64,000 nucleotides of DNA from an uncultured Collinsella sp. (GCA_902492935.1 CABUNJ010000010.1:11284-75283), one strand, 5' to 3'. Counted from the first letter of the stretch, positions 10,694 to 18,860 are shown. The notes: generated by a model not told the origin, from the sequence alone. Numbers and translations are program-made.

Positions 10694-11416
10694 ATGGGCT
10701 TCCTTGACGAGATTAAAAATAAGATGCACCTGGGCGGCCAGCAGGGTTACGACCAGGGTTATGGCCAAGACGACGACTACGGCTACGATGACGGCTACGA
10801 CGATGGCTATCAGAACAACGGCTACAGCGGTGCTTCGGGCGAGGGCTTCTACACCCAAGACGAGCCGAGCAACGGCCTGCTGGGCCAGACGCGTCGCGGT
10901 GAGGCCGAGTCGGTCGCGGTGTATACGCGCTCCGGTCAGCTGGTCGGCGATGACTCCCGCCATGCCACGACGTATAACCCGCCTTCGCGCTCGCAGGATA
11001 GTGTTGCGAGCGGTTATCGTCCTGGTGCCTATGACACGCCGTCGAGCTACGCCGAGAACACCCGCGCCCGTGCCGCCGCTGCGCCCGCGCCTGCACCGAG
11101 CGATGCTTCGGCCTATGCGAGCAATATCATCAACGCCACGCCGCAGCTGCCGGCCTATGTCCTGCGCCCCGAGAGCTATGACGACGTGGAGACCGTGGTG
11201 CGCCGCGTTCGCACCAAGCAGCCTGTCGCACTGATTTTTGTGGGCGTTCGCACCGAAGTTGCCAAGCGCGTCTTGGACTTCTCTTACGGCTTTGCCTGCG
11301 GTCTGGGTGCCACGGTCAAGGAGGTGGGCGACCGCGTGTTCATGGTGCTGCCCGCCGGTTGCGAGGTCAAAGATTCCGATCTCAAGAAGCTTCGTGCCGA
11401 CGGCTACCTCAAGTAA
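10694..11416 (+). CDS. sepF: Cell division protein SepF
   Basis: SepF anchors FtsZ filaments to the membrane in Gram-positives and is the main membrane anchor in actinobacteria lacking FtsA. The start is the ATG following GAGAGGA; a GTG 51 bases upstream has no support. Residues 1-14 can form the membrane-binding amphipathic helix. A low-complexity Gly/Tyr/Asp-rich linker (about 15-50) and an Ala/Pro linker precede the C-terminal SepF fold (about 150-235), with RVLDFSYGFACGL. 240 aa. Confidence 0.9.
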   Translation: MGFLDEIKNKMHLGGQQGYDQGYGQDDDYGYDDGYDDGYQNNGYSGASGEGFYTQDEPSNGLLGQTRRGEAESVAVYTRSGQLVGDDSRHATTYNPPSRSQDSVASGYRPGAYDTPSSYAENTRARAAAAPAPAPSDASAYASNIINATPQLPAYVLRPESYDDVETVVRRVRTKQPVALIFVGVRTEVAKRVLDFSYGFACGLGATVKEVGDRVFMVLPAGCEVKDSDLKKLRADGYLK

Positions 11417-11437
11417 AGACAAGACGAGGAGATTCCC

Positions 11438-11719
11438 ATCAACATCTACACTATCGTCCAGCTGGTCAACACGCTGTTCAACTTCTATTCCACGCTCATA
11501 GTCGTCTATTGCTTTATGACGTGGATTCCCATGAAGCAGGGTGGTTTGCTTCAGGATATTGCTGCGGTGCTTGATAGCGTGTGCGGTCCGTGGCTCAACC
11601 TGTTCCGTCGTTTCATCCCGCCGATGGGCGGTATCGATTTTTCGCCGGTCGTTGCGATTATTGCGTTGCAGTTGGTGCAGAGGCTGGTTCTGCAGCTTCT
11701 TATAGGTATACTCGTGTAG
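11438..11719 (+). CDS. YggT-family membrane protein, probable AUC start
   Basis: YggT proteins are two-helix membrane proteins found beside sepF and divIVA. The conserved first helix (NFYSTLIVVYCFMTWIP) lies upstream of the first in-frame ATG (11516), and no ATG, GTG or TTG occurs in frame after the sepF stop. A clear Shine-Dalgarno, GAGGAG, ends six bases before an ATC codon, and starting there gives a 93-aa protein of normal family length. I therefore infer initiation at ATC; an ATT lies too close to the ribosome site. The alternative ATG start would give 67 aa without most of helix one. Confidence 0.75.
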   Translation: MNIYTIVQLVNTLFNFYSTLIVVYCFMTWIPMKQGGLLQDIAAVLDSVCGPWLNLFRRFIPPMGGIDFSPVVAIIALQLVQRLVLQLLIGILV

Positions 11720-11780
11720 AACTGACTTAGTAACTTACGTCGGGCGTGTAGCGCCGAGGCGATGAAAAAGGAGACTTGTT

Positions 11781-12455
11781 ATGGCTATTACCCCTGCAGA
11801 CATCCAGGCTCAGACTTTCTCTGAGGCCAAGCGTGGCTACGATCCTGCTGAGGTCGACGTCTTCTTGGAGACGCTGTCCTCCGAGGTTGACGCTATGCTC
11901 GCTAAGATCGTCGACCTTAAGGGTCGTCTGACTGCTACCGAGCAGCAGCTTGCCGATGCGCAGGCTCAGCTTGCCCAGGCTCAGGATACCGCCGACCAGG
12001 CCGTTCCTGCCGCCCCCGTGGCTGCTCCCGCCCCTGACTTCTCCGCTCAGGAGCGCCAGATTTCCGCTGCCCTGATCGCTGCTCAGCAGACCGCTGAGAC
12101 CATCGTCAACGATGCCAATGAGAACGCTGAGCGTATCCGCAACGAGGCTGACGCCAAGGCCCGCGAGGTTATCCGCCAGGCTCTGACTGAAAAGCAGGCC
12201 GAGCTCGAGGAAATCGACCGTCTGAAGGCTTCCCGTGAGGAGTTCAAGGCCGAGTACCTCAAGCTCATCCAGCACTTTATGGACGATGCCCAGAACTCCT
12301 TCCCGGCCGACCTCATGGCCTCCACGCCGGTCGGTTCTGCCGCTTCTCCTGCGGTGACTGTTCCCGCCGAGCCGCTGCCCGTCGCTGACCCGGTTGTCCC
12401 TGTGGCCGATCCCTTCGCCCCGATCGACAACTTTGCCGCTGACGACCTGGACTAA
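11781..12455 (+). CDS. divIVA: DivIVA/Wag31-like polar and septal coiled-coil protein
   Basis: DivIVA marks negatively curved membrane and recruits cell-wall or septum-positioning factors. The N terminus has the lipid-binding family segment TPADIQAQTFSEAKRGYD followed by VDVFLETL. Coiled-coil heptads cover about 30-70 and 90-160, interrupted by an Ala/Pro/Gln linker, and the tail is Pro/Ala rich. 224 aa. A GGAG site lies before the ATG and a strong terminator follows. Confidence 0.9.
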   Translation: MAITPADIQAQTFSEAKRGYDPAEVDVFLETLSSEVDAMLAKIVDLKGRLTATEQQLADAQAQLAQAQDTADQAVPAAPVAAPAPDFSAQERQISAALIAAQQTAETIVNDANENAERIRNEADAKAREVIRQALTEKQAELEEIDRLKASREEFKAEYLKLIQHFMDDAQNSFPADLMASTPVGSAASPAVTVPAEPLPVADPVVPVADPFAPIDNFAADDLD

Positions 12456-12480
12456 CATTCGGCCTACAATTTAGTGCCTA

Positions 12481-12511
12481 GAAAGGACCCGCAGCTTGCG
12501 GGTCCTTTTTT
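12481..12511 (+). terminator. Intrinsic terminator after divIVA
   Basis: A perfect 11-bp stem (AAGGACCCGCA with TGCGGGTCCTT) with a 3-base loop runs into TTTTTT. It ends the division cluster. Confidence 0.92.
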
Positions 12512-12621
12512 ATGACTGTACCGGGGCGCGCAACATAAAAAACCGAGCCCTGCACATGGTGGCGCAGAACTCGGCGAACGGGTGAGCGGTCAAGGGTAGG
12601 TTTTAAGGCATGTCCCAAAAC

Positions 12622-13152
12622 CTACTTGAGGAGGAAGTCGGGGAGGGGAATGGTGCGGGCCTCGCGATGCTCGGGATCGGCTATGTGGTCGGCAGGATAG
12701 CCACAGACGAGCATGTGATAGGGATAGACGCCCTTGGGCAGATTGAACTGCTCCTGTGCCACCTCAGGCTTAAAATGGCATACCCAGCACGTTCCCAGGC
12801 CCTGCTCGGTGGCCTCCATCATCATCTGATCACACACGATGGACGTATCGATTTCGCTGGAATTCATCTGGTCATAGGGGCGCATCCAAGCGTCATCGGT
12901 AACGCTGCAAATAAGGAAGACAAGCGGAGCCCCAAAGATAGACCCATCACGAGCAAACCGAGGCTGACAAACGGCAGCCTTCTCCAGAAGCTCAGACGTA
13001 TCCAACACAATCACACGGGTTGGATGATTATTACAAGCATAAGGAGCAATCCGCCCAGCCTCAACAATGGCATCCACCACAGCCTGCTCCACAGAACGGT
13101 CCTCAAACGAACGACAAGAATACCGACCACGAGCCAGATCCAAATAAGACAT
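12622..13152 (-). CDS. Nitroreductase-family flavoprotein
   Basis: A small FMN-dependent oxidoreductase of the nitroreductase fold; the substrate cannot be told. MSYLDLARGRYSCRSF at the start holds the RxSxR-type FMN phosphate contacts, and GLGTCWVCHF is the usual mid-protein signature. The start is placed at the ATG downstream of GGAGGG (176 aa); an upstream in-frame Met adds 22 hydrophobic residues without support. It lies alone, convergent to divIVA. The 66 bases before the ATG are unusually A/C-rich on the plus strand and repeat CAGCCAAA-like words. Confidence 0.85.
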   Translation of the reverse strand: MSYLDLARGRYSCRSFEDRSVEQAVVDAIVEAGRIAPYACNNHPTRVIVLDTSELLEKAAVCQPRFARDGSIFGAPLVFLICSVTDDAWMRPYDQMNSSEIDTSIVCDQMMMEATEQGLGTCWVCHFKPEVAQEQFNLPKGVYPYHMLVCGYPADHIADPEHREARTIPLPDFLLK

Positions 13153-13322
13153 ACAAGCCCTCCAACAATTAAAAATCAAACAAACCCAAAGTAACCCAAA
13201 CAGTACCCAAAGCAGCAATCAGCCAAACGCTCATCAAGGGCCAAAGTGTCCGAACGGATACCAAAGGTCCCTTCAGCCAAACCCCCATTGCGCTAAACCT
13301 ATCAGCCAAAGTTCCCAATGGT

Positions 13323-13431
13323 GGTACGTAAGGGAGCGGGCCCGACCACTAATACCTTTTGAACGACTCTGCTTGCAGCCGGAGTGAAAAAGGTATTAGT
13401 GGCCGGGCCCGCGACCGGTGGGATACGTACC
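13323..13431. repeat. Large imperfect palindrome (25-bp plus 8-bp arms)
   Basis: The inner arms 13336-13360 and 13388-13412 are inverted repeats matching at 24 of 25 positions, around a 27-base spacer. Outer arms GGTACGTA (13323-13330) and TACGTACC (13424-13431) pair as well. It sits six bases beyond the stop of the minus-strand DUF47 gene. As RNA it could end transcription, but no strong U-run follows on either side. It may be a repeated palindromic element of this genome or a mobile-element remnant. Confidence 0.8.
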
Positions 13432-13436
13432 CCCAA

Positions 13437-14060
13437 TTAACTGTTCTTCATGACAATCGAATCCACGACATCGGCCACATTCTCACAGCAGTCGGCGCAG
13501 TACTCCAGGAAGGCGTACACGTCACGCCAAGCGATGACCTCGAGCGGGTCCTTGCCGTTAACGTGCAGGTTGCGCATGGCGTTGATATAGAGCTCGTCGG
13601 CCTCGGACTCGATGGTGTTGATCTGGATGACGAGCTCGCGCAGCGTTTTGGACTTGCGGTAGTTGGGAAGCTCGACCATAAGGTCCTTCATGGCGCGGCA
13701 GGCATCGGTTACCTTGTGAGCGATGACGATGGCATCGGGGTGGATGCTCTGGATGTTGGTGAAGTAGACGCGCTGCACGACGCCTTCGATGCGGTCGAGC
13801 ACGGTGTCGAGCGAGCAGCTCATCAGGTCCAGATCCTCGCGCTCAAGCGGGGTGATAAAGGCGGTGAGCAGGGCGTCTTCGAGCTCATGGTGCTTCTTGT
13901 CTGCCGCATGCTCAATCGCATGCATCTTATCGAGCATGTCGTGGATCTGCGCGGGGTCAAAGTTCTCAAAAATCTTGGTGAGCAGCTCTGCGGCCTGGAC
14001 GGCGAGGTCGGCGCAAGCGACGTAGTTGTCAAAGTAGAACGAATCGGGTTTCTTTGCCAT
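13437..14060 (-). CDS. DUF47 (PhoU-like) phosphate transport regulator
   Basis: DUF47 proteins are PhoU-like helical proteins co-encoded with PiT transporters and thought to control them. The 207-aa product begins MAKKPDSFYFDNYV and is helical throughout, with His/Asp/Glu-rich helices (AIEHAADKKHHELED, INTIESEADELY) that in PhoU relatives bind metal clusters. A GGACC-type site precedes the ATG. It is 67 bases downstream of the PiT gene on the same strand, so the pair form one unit. Confidence 0.88.
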   Translation of the reverse strand: MAKKPDSFYFDNYVACADLAVQAAELLTKIFENFDPAQIHDMLDKMHAIEHAADKKHHELEDALLTAFITPLEREDLDLMSCSLDTVLDRIEGVVQRVYFTNIQSIHPDAIVIAHKVTDACRAMKDLMVELPNYRKSKTLRELVIQINTIESEADELYINAMRNLHVNGKDPLEVIAWRDVYAFLEYCADCCENVADVVDSIVMKNS

Positions 14061-14127
14061 GGGTGGGTCCTTTCGAGGCGAAGACGGGTGGGCGAAGTGT
14101 TGCGGTCCGGATGGACGTTCGGTTTGA

Positions 14128-15177
14128 CTAGAGGAACATCATGAACAGCTTGGCCATGACAAAGCTGATGAGTCCGCAGGCGGGGAAGGTGAAGAACCAG
14201 GTGAACATCATGTCCTTGACGACGCCAAAGTTGATGGCCGAGAGGCGCTTGACGGCACCGACACCCATAATGGCGCAGGTTTTGATGTGCGTGGAGGACA
14301 CGGGGATGCCGGTAAGGGTGGCAAGTAGCAGGTTCGCGGCGCCCGCGAGGTCGGCGGAGAAGCCCTGATACTTCTCGAGCTTAACCATGCTCTGGCCGAC
14401 GGACTTGATGATGCGCTCGCCGCCCACGCTGGTGCCGATACCCATAGTGGCCGAGCACAGCAGCATAATCCAGATGGGGATGCCTGCATCGCCGACGCTC
14501 GTCTGGCCGCTGGCAAAGGCCACGCCTAAAAAGAGCACGCCGATGAACTTCTGTCCATCCTGCGCGCCGTGCATAAAGCTCATGGCCGCAGCGCTCGCGA
14601 TCTGAGCGTATTTAAAGAAGACATTGGCACGTCGCCTGTTGGCGGCGGCGAAAAGAATCGAGACGAGCTTGCACAGGACCCAGCCCATGACAAAGCCCAG
14701 GCCGATGGAGAGCGCCAGGCCGTAGATGACCTTCATCCACTCGTGGACGTTGACGCTGCTCGCACCGCCGAGGGCGATGGCGGCACCGGTCAGGCCGGCG
14801 ATAAGGCTGTGGCTTTGCGAGGTGGGGATGCCAAAACGCGACGCTGTGGCGCCGTAGACGACGATGGAGAACAGCGCCGCGCATAGGCAGGCGAGCGCCA
14901 TGGTGCTGTTTCCGCCAAAGTCGACGATATGTGAGATGGTGTTGGCGACGCTCGCGTTAAAGTGCGTCATGATGAGCACGCCGAGGAAGTTGAATGCGGC
15001 GCTCATGAGAATGGCGGCGCGGGCGGGCATGCAACGCGTAGTGACGCAGGTCGCGATGGCGTTGGGCGCGTCGGTCCATCCATTGACGAAGATGGCGCCC
15101 AACGCGAGGATCACGGTGACGGCAAGGACTGGGTTCGACACAATTTGGCCGAGGAAGGTTGAGAACGTTACGTCCAT
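14128..15177 (-). CDS. pit: PiT-family inorganic phosphate transporter
   Basis: A cation- or proton-coupled low-affinity phosphate permease. Both PiT signature repeats are present: GWTDAPNAIAT near residue 33 and GIPVSSTHIKTCAIMGVG near the C terminus, within about ten hydrophobic segments. 349 aa. The Shine-Dalgarno is weak. It precedes the DUF47 gene. Together with the pst operon 5 kb away it gives this locus both high- and low-affinity phosphate uptake. Confidence 0.92.
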   Translation of the reverse strand: MDVTFSTFLGQIVSNPVLAVTVILALGAIFVNGWTDAPNAIATCVTTRCMPARAAILMSAAFNFLGVLIMTHFNASVANTISHIVDFGGNSTMALACLCAALFSIVVYGATASRFGIPTSQSHSLIAGLTGAAIALGGASSVNVHEWMKVIYGLALSIGLGFVMGWVLCKLVSILFAAANRRRANVFFKYAQIASAAAMSFMHGAQDGQKFIGVLFLGVAFASGQTSVGDAGIPIWIMLLCSATMGIGTSVGGERIIKSVGQSMVKLEKYQGFSADLAGAANLLLATLTGIPVSSTHIKTCAIMGVGAVKRLSAINFGVVKDMMFTWFFTFPACGLISFVMAKLFMMFL

Positions 15178-15427
15178 ATATGGGCTTTCTCGAAGTTTGC
15201 AGACACGTTACAAAAACATGATAAATCGTATCACCTCCTGCGGGTCTCTTTACCGAGTTCTGATGGGAGAAGTGAACTTTTTGGCACTAAAATTGAATAT
15301 TAGCCCTGTTGACCGCGGGTGTTCTTTTTGCTAACACGCCATGAGGACACGTGTGCGCGCCCCAACACCCCAAAACCACAGTCTGTTCGCTTTACAACAT
15401 GCAAACATGCGTTCGATAATAGGGGGC

Positions 15428-15766
15428 ATGGAATATCGACAGACAGACGGCAAAACTCGGCGCGTGCACAAGCAGTATGTGGACGTCGTGGCTCGCATCC
15501 TCGCGGGCGGACAGGTCGTGCCGGTCACCGTCTGCTGGGTCGACGGCCGTTGTTTTACGATCGACGAAATTATCTCGACCACCGGGTTTGGCCTGATGGT
15601 CCACGGCATCCGTACGGCAACATATAAGGTGCGTTTTGGCGGGCACGCGACCGAGTTGTATCTGGAGGACCAGACGCGCGAGCGGGCGGACTGCTCGCAA
15701 GCGCACGTGATGCGTTGGTGGGTCTGGGCCTTTGATCGTACGCTTGAGGGCGAGCGCCGTAGGTAA
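15428..15766 (+). CDS. Conserved-looking small protein of unknown function
   Basis: I do not recognise a family. The start is placed at the ATG after AGGGGG, giving 112 aa (MEYRQTDG...); upstream in-frame starts add an unlikely Pro/His-rich stretch. The protein is soluble, with beta-like segments (VVPVTVCWVDGRCFTIDEI, YKVRFGGHATELYLED) and a Trp-rich C terminus (RWWVWAFDR). It lies alone between the PiT gene (divergent, across about 250 bases in which I see no other gene) and the BI-1 gene. Confidence 0.7.
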   Translation: MEYRQTDGKTRRVHKQYVDVVARILAGGQVVPVTVCWVDGRCFTIDEIISTTGFGLMVHGIRTATYKVRFGGHATELYLEDQTRERADCSQAHVMRWWVWAFDRTLEGERRR

Positions 15767-15844
15767 GGACGTGCGGCATTCGGGTACAATGACAAGAATC
15801 TTGTCACCTACGGCGCTGTCGTGCGCTTTTTGAAAGGACGAAGT

Positions 15845-16540
15845 ATGAACGATATCCAGGGCTATCAGAACGGCCCCATCGAGACCGGCGCAAGTCGCGC
15901 CAAGGAGATGTCGCCGCGCGCGTACAATCTTGCCATGTCTGCCCTCATCTTCTTGGGCTTTTGCGCCATGGGAGCCGGCGCCTACTTTACGAGCACCATG
16001 TCGTTTGCGCGCATGATGATGAGCGGTGCCGCCTTGCCGCTGGTCTTTGGCTCGTTTATTTTGACCATCGTCGGCATGGTCATGATGTCGGCCGCCGCCA
16101 GCAAACAGTCCGTGGGCCTGTCGCTCGTGGGTTACGTGATCTTTGCGAGCACCTTTGGTCTGACCGCGTCGTTTGGCCTTGCCAACTATGACCTGCCCAC
16201 CATCAACACCGCTTTTATCGCCACCGCTGCAATCACCTTTGTCTTTGGCGCGCTGGGCGTGACCTTCCCCAAGTTTTTCCAGCGTGTGTATGGCATTGGT
16301 TTTGGCATCCTGCTTGCCACGATTCTGGTCGAGATCGTGCTGATGTTCATGGGCGTCTCGCAGTCCATCACCGATCTGATCGTGATCGTGGTGTTCGCCG
16401 GGTTTATTGGCTACGACACCTATGTTGCCACGACGGTGCCGCCCACGCTGCCCAACGCCGTGCTCATGGCGTCCAACCTGTTCGTGGACATCATCAATGT
16501 GTTCCTGCGCATTCTGAACATCCTCAGCCGTCGCGATTAA
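15845..16540 (+). CDS. Bax inhibitor-1 (BI-1/YccA) family membrane protein
   Basis: BI-1 family proteins are seven-helix membrane proteins, some acting as pH-sensitive calcium leak channels. After a polar N terminus of about 28 residues there are six to seven hydrophobic segments. GYDTY and NLFVDIINVFLRILNIL at the end are characteristic of the family. The start is the ATG after AAAGGACG; an upstream GTG is not supported. 231 aa. A UUCG-loop terminator follows. Confidence 0.88.
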   Translation: MNDIQGYQNGPIETGASRAKEMSPRAYNLAMSALIFLGFCAMGAGAYFTSTMSFARMMMSGAALPLVFGSFILTIVGMVMMSAAASKQSVGLSLVGYVIFASTFGLTASFGLANYDLPTINTAFIATAAITFVFGALGVTFPKFFQRVYGIGFGILLATILVEIVLMFMGVSQSITDLIVIVVFAGFIGYDTYVATTVPPTLPNAVLMASNLFVDIINVFLRILNILSRRD

Positions 16541-16589
16541 AGCGCGGCATTGCGACGCTTCCTGCCGGACACGGTAAAACGATTTGAAA

Positions 16590-16615
16590 GGCGGTCCTTC
16601 GGGGCCGTCTTTTTT
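16590..16615 (+). terminator. Intrinsic terminator with UUCG tetraloop
   Basis: An eight-pair stem GGCGGTCC/GGGGCCGTC (two G-U pairs) with a TTCG loop runs into TTTTTT, after the BI-1 gene. Confidence 0.85.
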
Positions 16616-16681
16616 GTGCGCGGCGGGGTATGATGGATGGGAAAAAGCCGATAGCGGCAGCGACAGGAAAGGTGGCCACGT

Positions 16682-17800
16682 ATGGCAGATGTCGACAACA
16701 GGAACCGTAACCGCAGGTCCAACCGAGCGGGTCAGCCCAATCCCAAGCGCGAGGCGCGTGCCAAGGCCGCCGAGCGCCATGTGGCGGCTGTGTCCGAGGC
16801 CTGCGCCAAGGACATCGAGCGTTCGCTTGCCGGCGTGCGCGAGTTCGATGGTATGCCTGCCGGTTTTGTCGCGGCGATGAAGGCCAAGGCCCAGAAGGCG
16901 GCGACTGCTGAGGAGCAGGCTGAGGAGGTTGTGGAGGCTGACGCTGCCGAGGTGGAGATCGCGGGCGAGCCCGAGGTGGCGCTCGAGTCCGCCGAGTCGG
17001 CCGACGAGGCTGAGTCCGAGCCCGCCGAGGAGCCTGCTGCGTCCCTGCCCGAGGTCACTGTGCTTGATGCCTCCGCCACGCAGGCAATCCTCGATAACGG
17101 CCGCGGCTATGCGCAGTTCTGCGATATGGCCGTGCTTGCCTTTGCCTCGTTCACCAACCCTGGCGGTGGCTACATCCAGGGCTATCTGGGACAGGAGGCG
17201 ACGCTCTGCGCCGATTCGTACCTGTACAACGTGCTCGACAAGCAGCGTAAGTGGTACGGCGAGAACCGTCGCCGCAACATCAACTGCGAGCTTTACCGCA
17301 ACCGTGCGCTGGTGGTGCCCGCCGTGCGCTTCGACCGCAACCATGTGCACGCCTATGCCGACGTAATCGTGGCCGCCGCGCCCAACGCCAAGCGTGCCCG
17401 CCAGGAGTATCGCGTGAGCGACGATGCCTTGCTTGACGCCCTGCGCGATCGCATCCGCTTTGTGCTTGCCATCTGCGACGAGCTGGGTCGCGAGAAGCTC
17501 GTACTGGGTGCTTGGGGTTGCGACAACAACGGCTTCGACGCCGAGGCCGTGGCCGAGCTCTTCCGCAAGGAGCTCGCATCGGGCGACTTTAAGGTCAAGC
17601 AGGTGTTCTTTGCCGTGCCTTCTACGCGATGGGATGATGATTTTGCCAAGTTCGAGCACGTGCTGGCAAACTTCCCCGAGCGCAACGAGGAGTCCTATGC
17701 CCAGGTTGCCGCACGCGCTGCGGCTGCTCGCGCCGCCGAGCAGGCCCAGGCTGCCGCCGAGGACGATGAGGACGAGGACGACTGGCGCAAGTACCTGTAA
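16682..17800 (+). CDS. TIGR02452 (bacterial PARG-like) protein with altered catalytic signature
   Basis: The C-terminal half matches microbial poly(ADP-ribose) glycohydrolase-like proteins: NPGGGYIQGYLGQEATLC (159-176), then LGAWGCDNNGFD (275-286). PARG enzymes carry GGG-x6-8-QEE, where the second Glu is the catalytic acid. Here the motif reads Q171-E172-A173, so that Glu is Ala. The protein may bind ADP-ribose without cleaving it, or work differently. Residues 1-125 are an unusual Ala/Glu-rich, partly coiled extension, and the tail is Asp/Glu rich. 372 aa against about 260-300 for the family. It stands alone, followed by a terminator. Confidence 0.85.
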   Translation: MADVDNRNRNRRSNRAGQPNPKREARAKAAERHVAAVSEACAKDIERSLAGVREFDGMPAGFVAAMKAKAQKAATAEEQAEEVVEADAAEVEIAGEPEVALESAESADEAESEPAEEPAASLPEVTVLDASATQAILDNGRGYAQFCDMAVLAFASFTNPGGGYIQGYLGQEATLCADSYLYNVLDKQRKWYGENRRRNINCELYRNRALVVPAVRFDRNHVHAYADVIVAAAPNAKRARQEYRVSDDALLDALRDRIRFVLAICDELGREKLVLGAWGCDNNGFDAEAVAELFRKELASGDFKVKQVFFAVPSTRWDDDFAKFEHVLANFPERNEESYAQVAARAAAARAAEQAQAAAEDDEDEDDWRKYL

Positions 17801-17826
17801 TCGGTACGTGCTGATAGATAGGTCGA

Positions 17827-17859
17827 GCCGGCGGGAGAGGCTGCTCCCGTCGGCTTTTT
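17827..17859 (+). terminator. Intrinsic terminator after the PARG-like gene
   Basis: An 11-pair stem GCCGGCGGGAG/CTCCCGTCGGC (one G-U) with a 6-base loop runs into TTTTT. Confidence 0.9.
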
Positions 17860-17878
17860 ATTAAAGGAAGGGCTTACG

Positions 17879-18538
17879 ATGAAAAACGTTCTGTGTTTTG
17901 GTGACAGCAACACCTATGGCTATGATCCGGCTGGTATGCGCGATGGCACCGCGGTGCGCTATGCGCAGGATGTGCGCTGGTGCGGCGTGGCGCAGCGTGA
18001 CCTGGGCGAGGGCTGGCATGTGATTGAGGAGGGGCTCAACGGACGCACGACGGTGCGCGACGATATGTGCCATCTGGACACTAACCTCAACGGCATTCGC
18101 GCGCTTCCGATGCTGCTCGAGGCCCATAAGCCGCTGGACGCCATTGTGATCATGCTGGGCACCAACGACTGTAAGACGGTCTTTAACGTGACAGCTTCCG
18201 ATATCGCCCGTGGCGCCATGGCGCTGATTCGCGCCGTCCGCGCGTTTCCGTGGACCGAAGCTGCGCCCTGTCCGCGCATTCTGCTGATGGCTCCTATCAA
18301 GATCAAGCCGCAGATCGCCGATGTGTATATGACCGACTTTGACGAGCATTCCGTTGAGGCATCTGAGCATTTTGGCGAGTACTATGCGCACGTGGCAGAG
18401 CAGTTTGGCTGCGACTTTTTGAATGCCGCCGATTTTGCCGAGCCGGGCGATATCGACTATCTGCATATGATGCCCGAAAGCCACGAGAGCCTGGGCCACG
18501 CCGTGGCAGCCAAGCTCCAAGAGATGCTTGGTGAGTAG
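17879..18538 (+). CDS. SGNH/GDSL-family hydrolase (carbohydrate esterase type)
   Basis: An intracellular SGNH-fold esterase with no signal peptide. Block I is FGDSNTYG with nucleophile Ser10; the oxyanion Asn lies in LGTNDC; the catalytic Asp/His block is near the end, in PESHESLGHAV. GLNGRTT supplies the Gly/Asn oxyanion block. Members of this subgroup often deacetylate sugars or xylo-oligosaccharides, but the substrate cannot be inferred here. 219 aa. An AAGGAAGGG site precedes the ATG. Confidence 0.9.
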   Translation: MKNVLCFGDSNTYGYDPAGMRDGTAVRYAQDVRWCGVAQRDLGEGWHVIEEGLNGRTTVRDDMCHLDTNLNGIRALPMLLEAHKPLDAIVIMLGTNDCKTVFNVTASDIARGAMALIRAVRAFPWTEAAPCPRILLMAPIKIKPQIADVYMTDFDEHSVEASEHFGEYYAHVAEQFGCDFLNAADFAEPGDIDYLHMMPESHESLGHAVAAKLQEMLGE

Positions 18539-18546
18539 CGCGACTT

Positions 18547-18582
18547 CAAGCCACCACAAAGGGGCCCTTTGCGGTGGCTTGA
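18547..18582 (+). terminator. Hairpin terminator after the SGNH hydrolase
   Basis: A 15-bp stem (CAAGCCACCACAAAG with CTTTGCGGTGGCTTG, one mismatch) and a 5-base loop, followed by a T-rich tract. Confidence 0.75.
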
Positions 18583-18594
18583 TTCGTTTGTTTG

Positions 18595-18810
18595 TCTTGA
18601 TCTGTAACAGTTCTAAGGCCGAAAACGGGCTAGATGTTACAGATTGAGATTATTTAGGTCGATATCGGTCGTTTGTCTCGATCTGTAACATCTAGGGTCG
18701 ATTTTGCCGAGTTACTGTTACAGATTGAGATTATCTTCTCAGCGGAATTTGGATGTCTCGATCTGTAACAGGTGGGCCGAAAAATGGGCTCTAACTGTTA
18801 CAGATCGAGA
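18595..18810. repeat. Array of three 55-bp palindromic units (six alternating 15-nt repeats)
   Basis: The word TCTCGATCTGTAACA (with small variants) recurs six times in alternating orientation. The three left arms begin at 18595, 18676 and 18756. Each has its inverted partner (18635-18649, 18716-18730, 18796-18810) after exactly 25 bases, so every unit is 55 bp, and units repeat every 80-81 bp. Unit centres also share a CCGAAAA-GGGCT-like core, inverted in the middle unit. No gene lies within this 390-base gap. It sits just outside the left prophage end. Confidence 0.85.
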
Positions 18811-18821
18811 TGTTTGTGAGG

Positions 18822-18860
18822 ACCACTGCAAAGGTGCCTGTCCCCTTTGCAGTGGTTTTG
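18822..18860 (+). terminator. Hairpin terminator upstream of the prophage
   Basis: A perfect 13-bp stem (ACCACTGCAAAGG with CCTTTGCAGTGGT) is followed by TTTTG. It lies between the repeat array and the left att core. Confidence 0.7.

Noticed and set aside
13359..14144. Plus-strand open frame over the DUF47 gene
   Set aside because: Antisense shadow; the minus strand has the clear DUF47 sequence.
15392..17659. 755-codon minus-strand open frame over the BI-1 and PARG-like genes
   Set aside because: Covers two real plus-strand genes and a terminator; no coding features.
18595..18810. CRISPR-like spacing of short repeats
   Set aside because: Repeats alternate in orientation, are only 15 nt, and the intervening bases are partly related between units; no cas genes are nearby.
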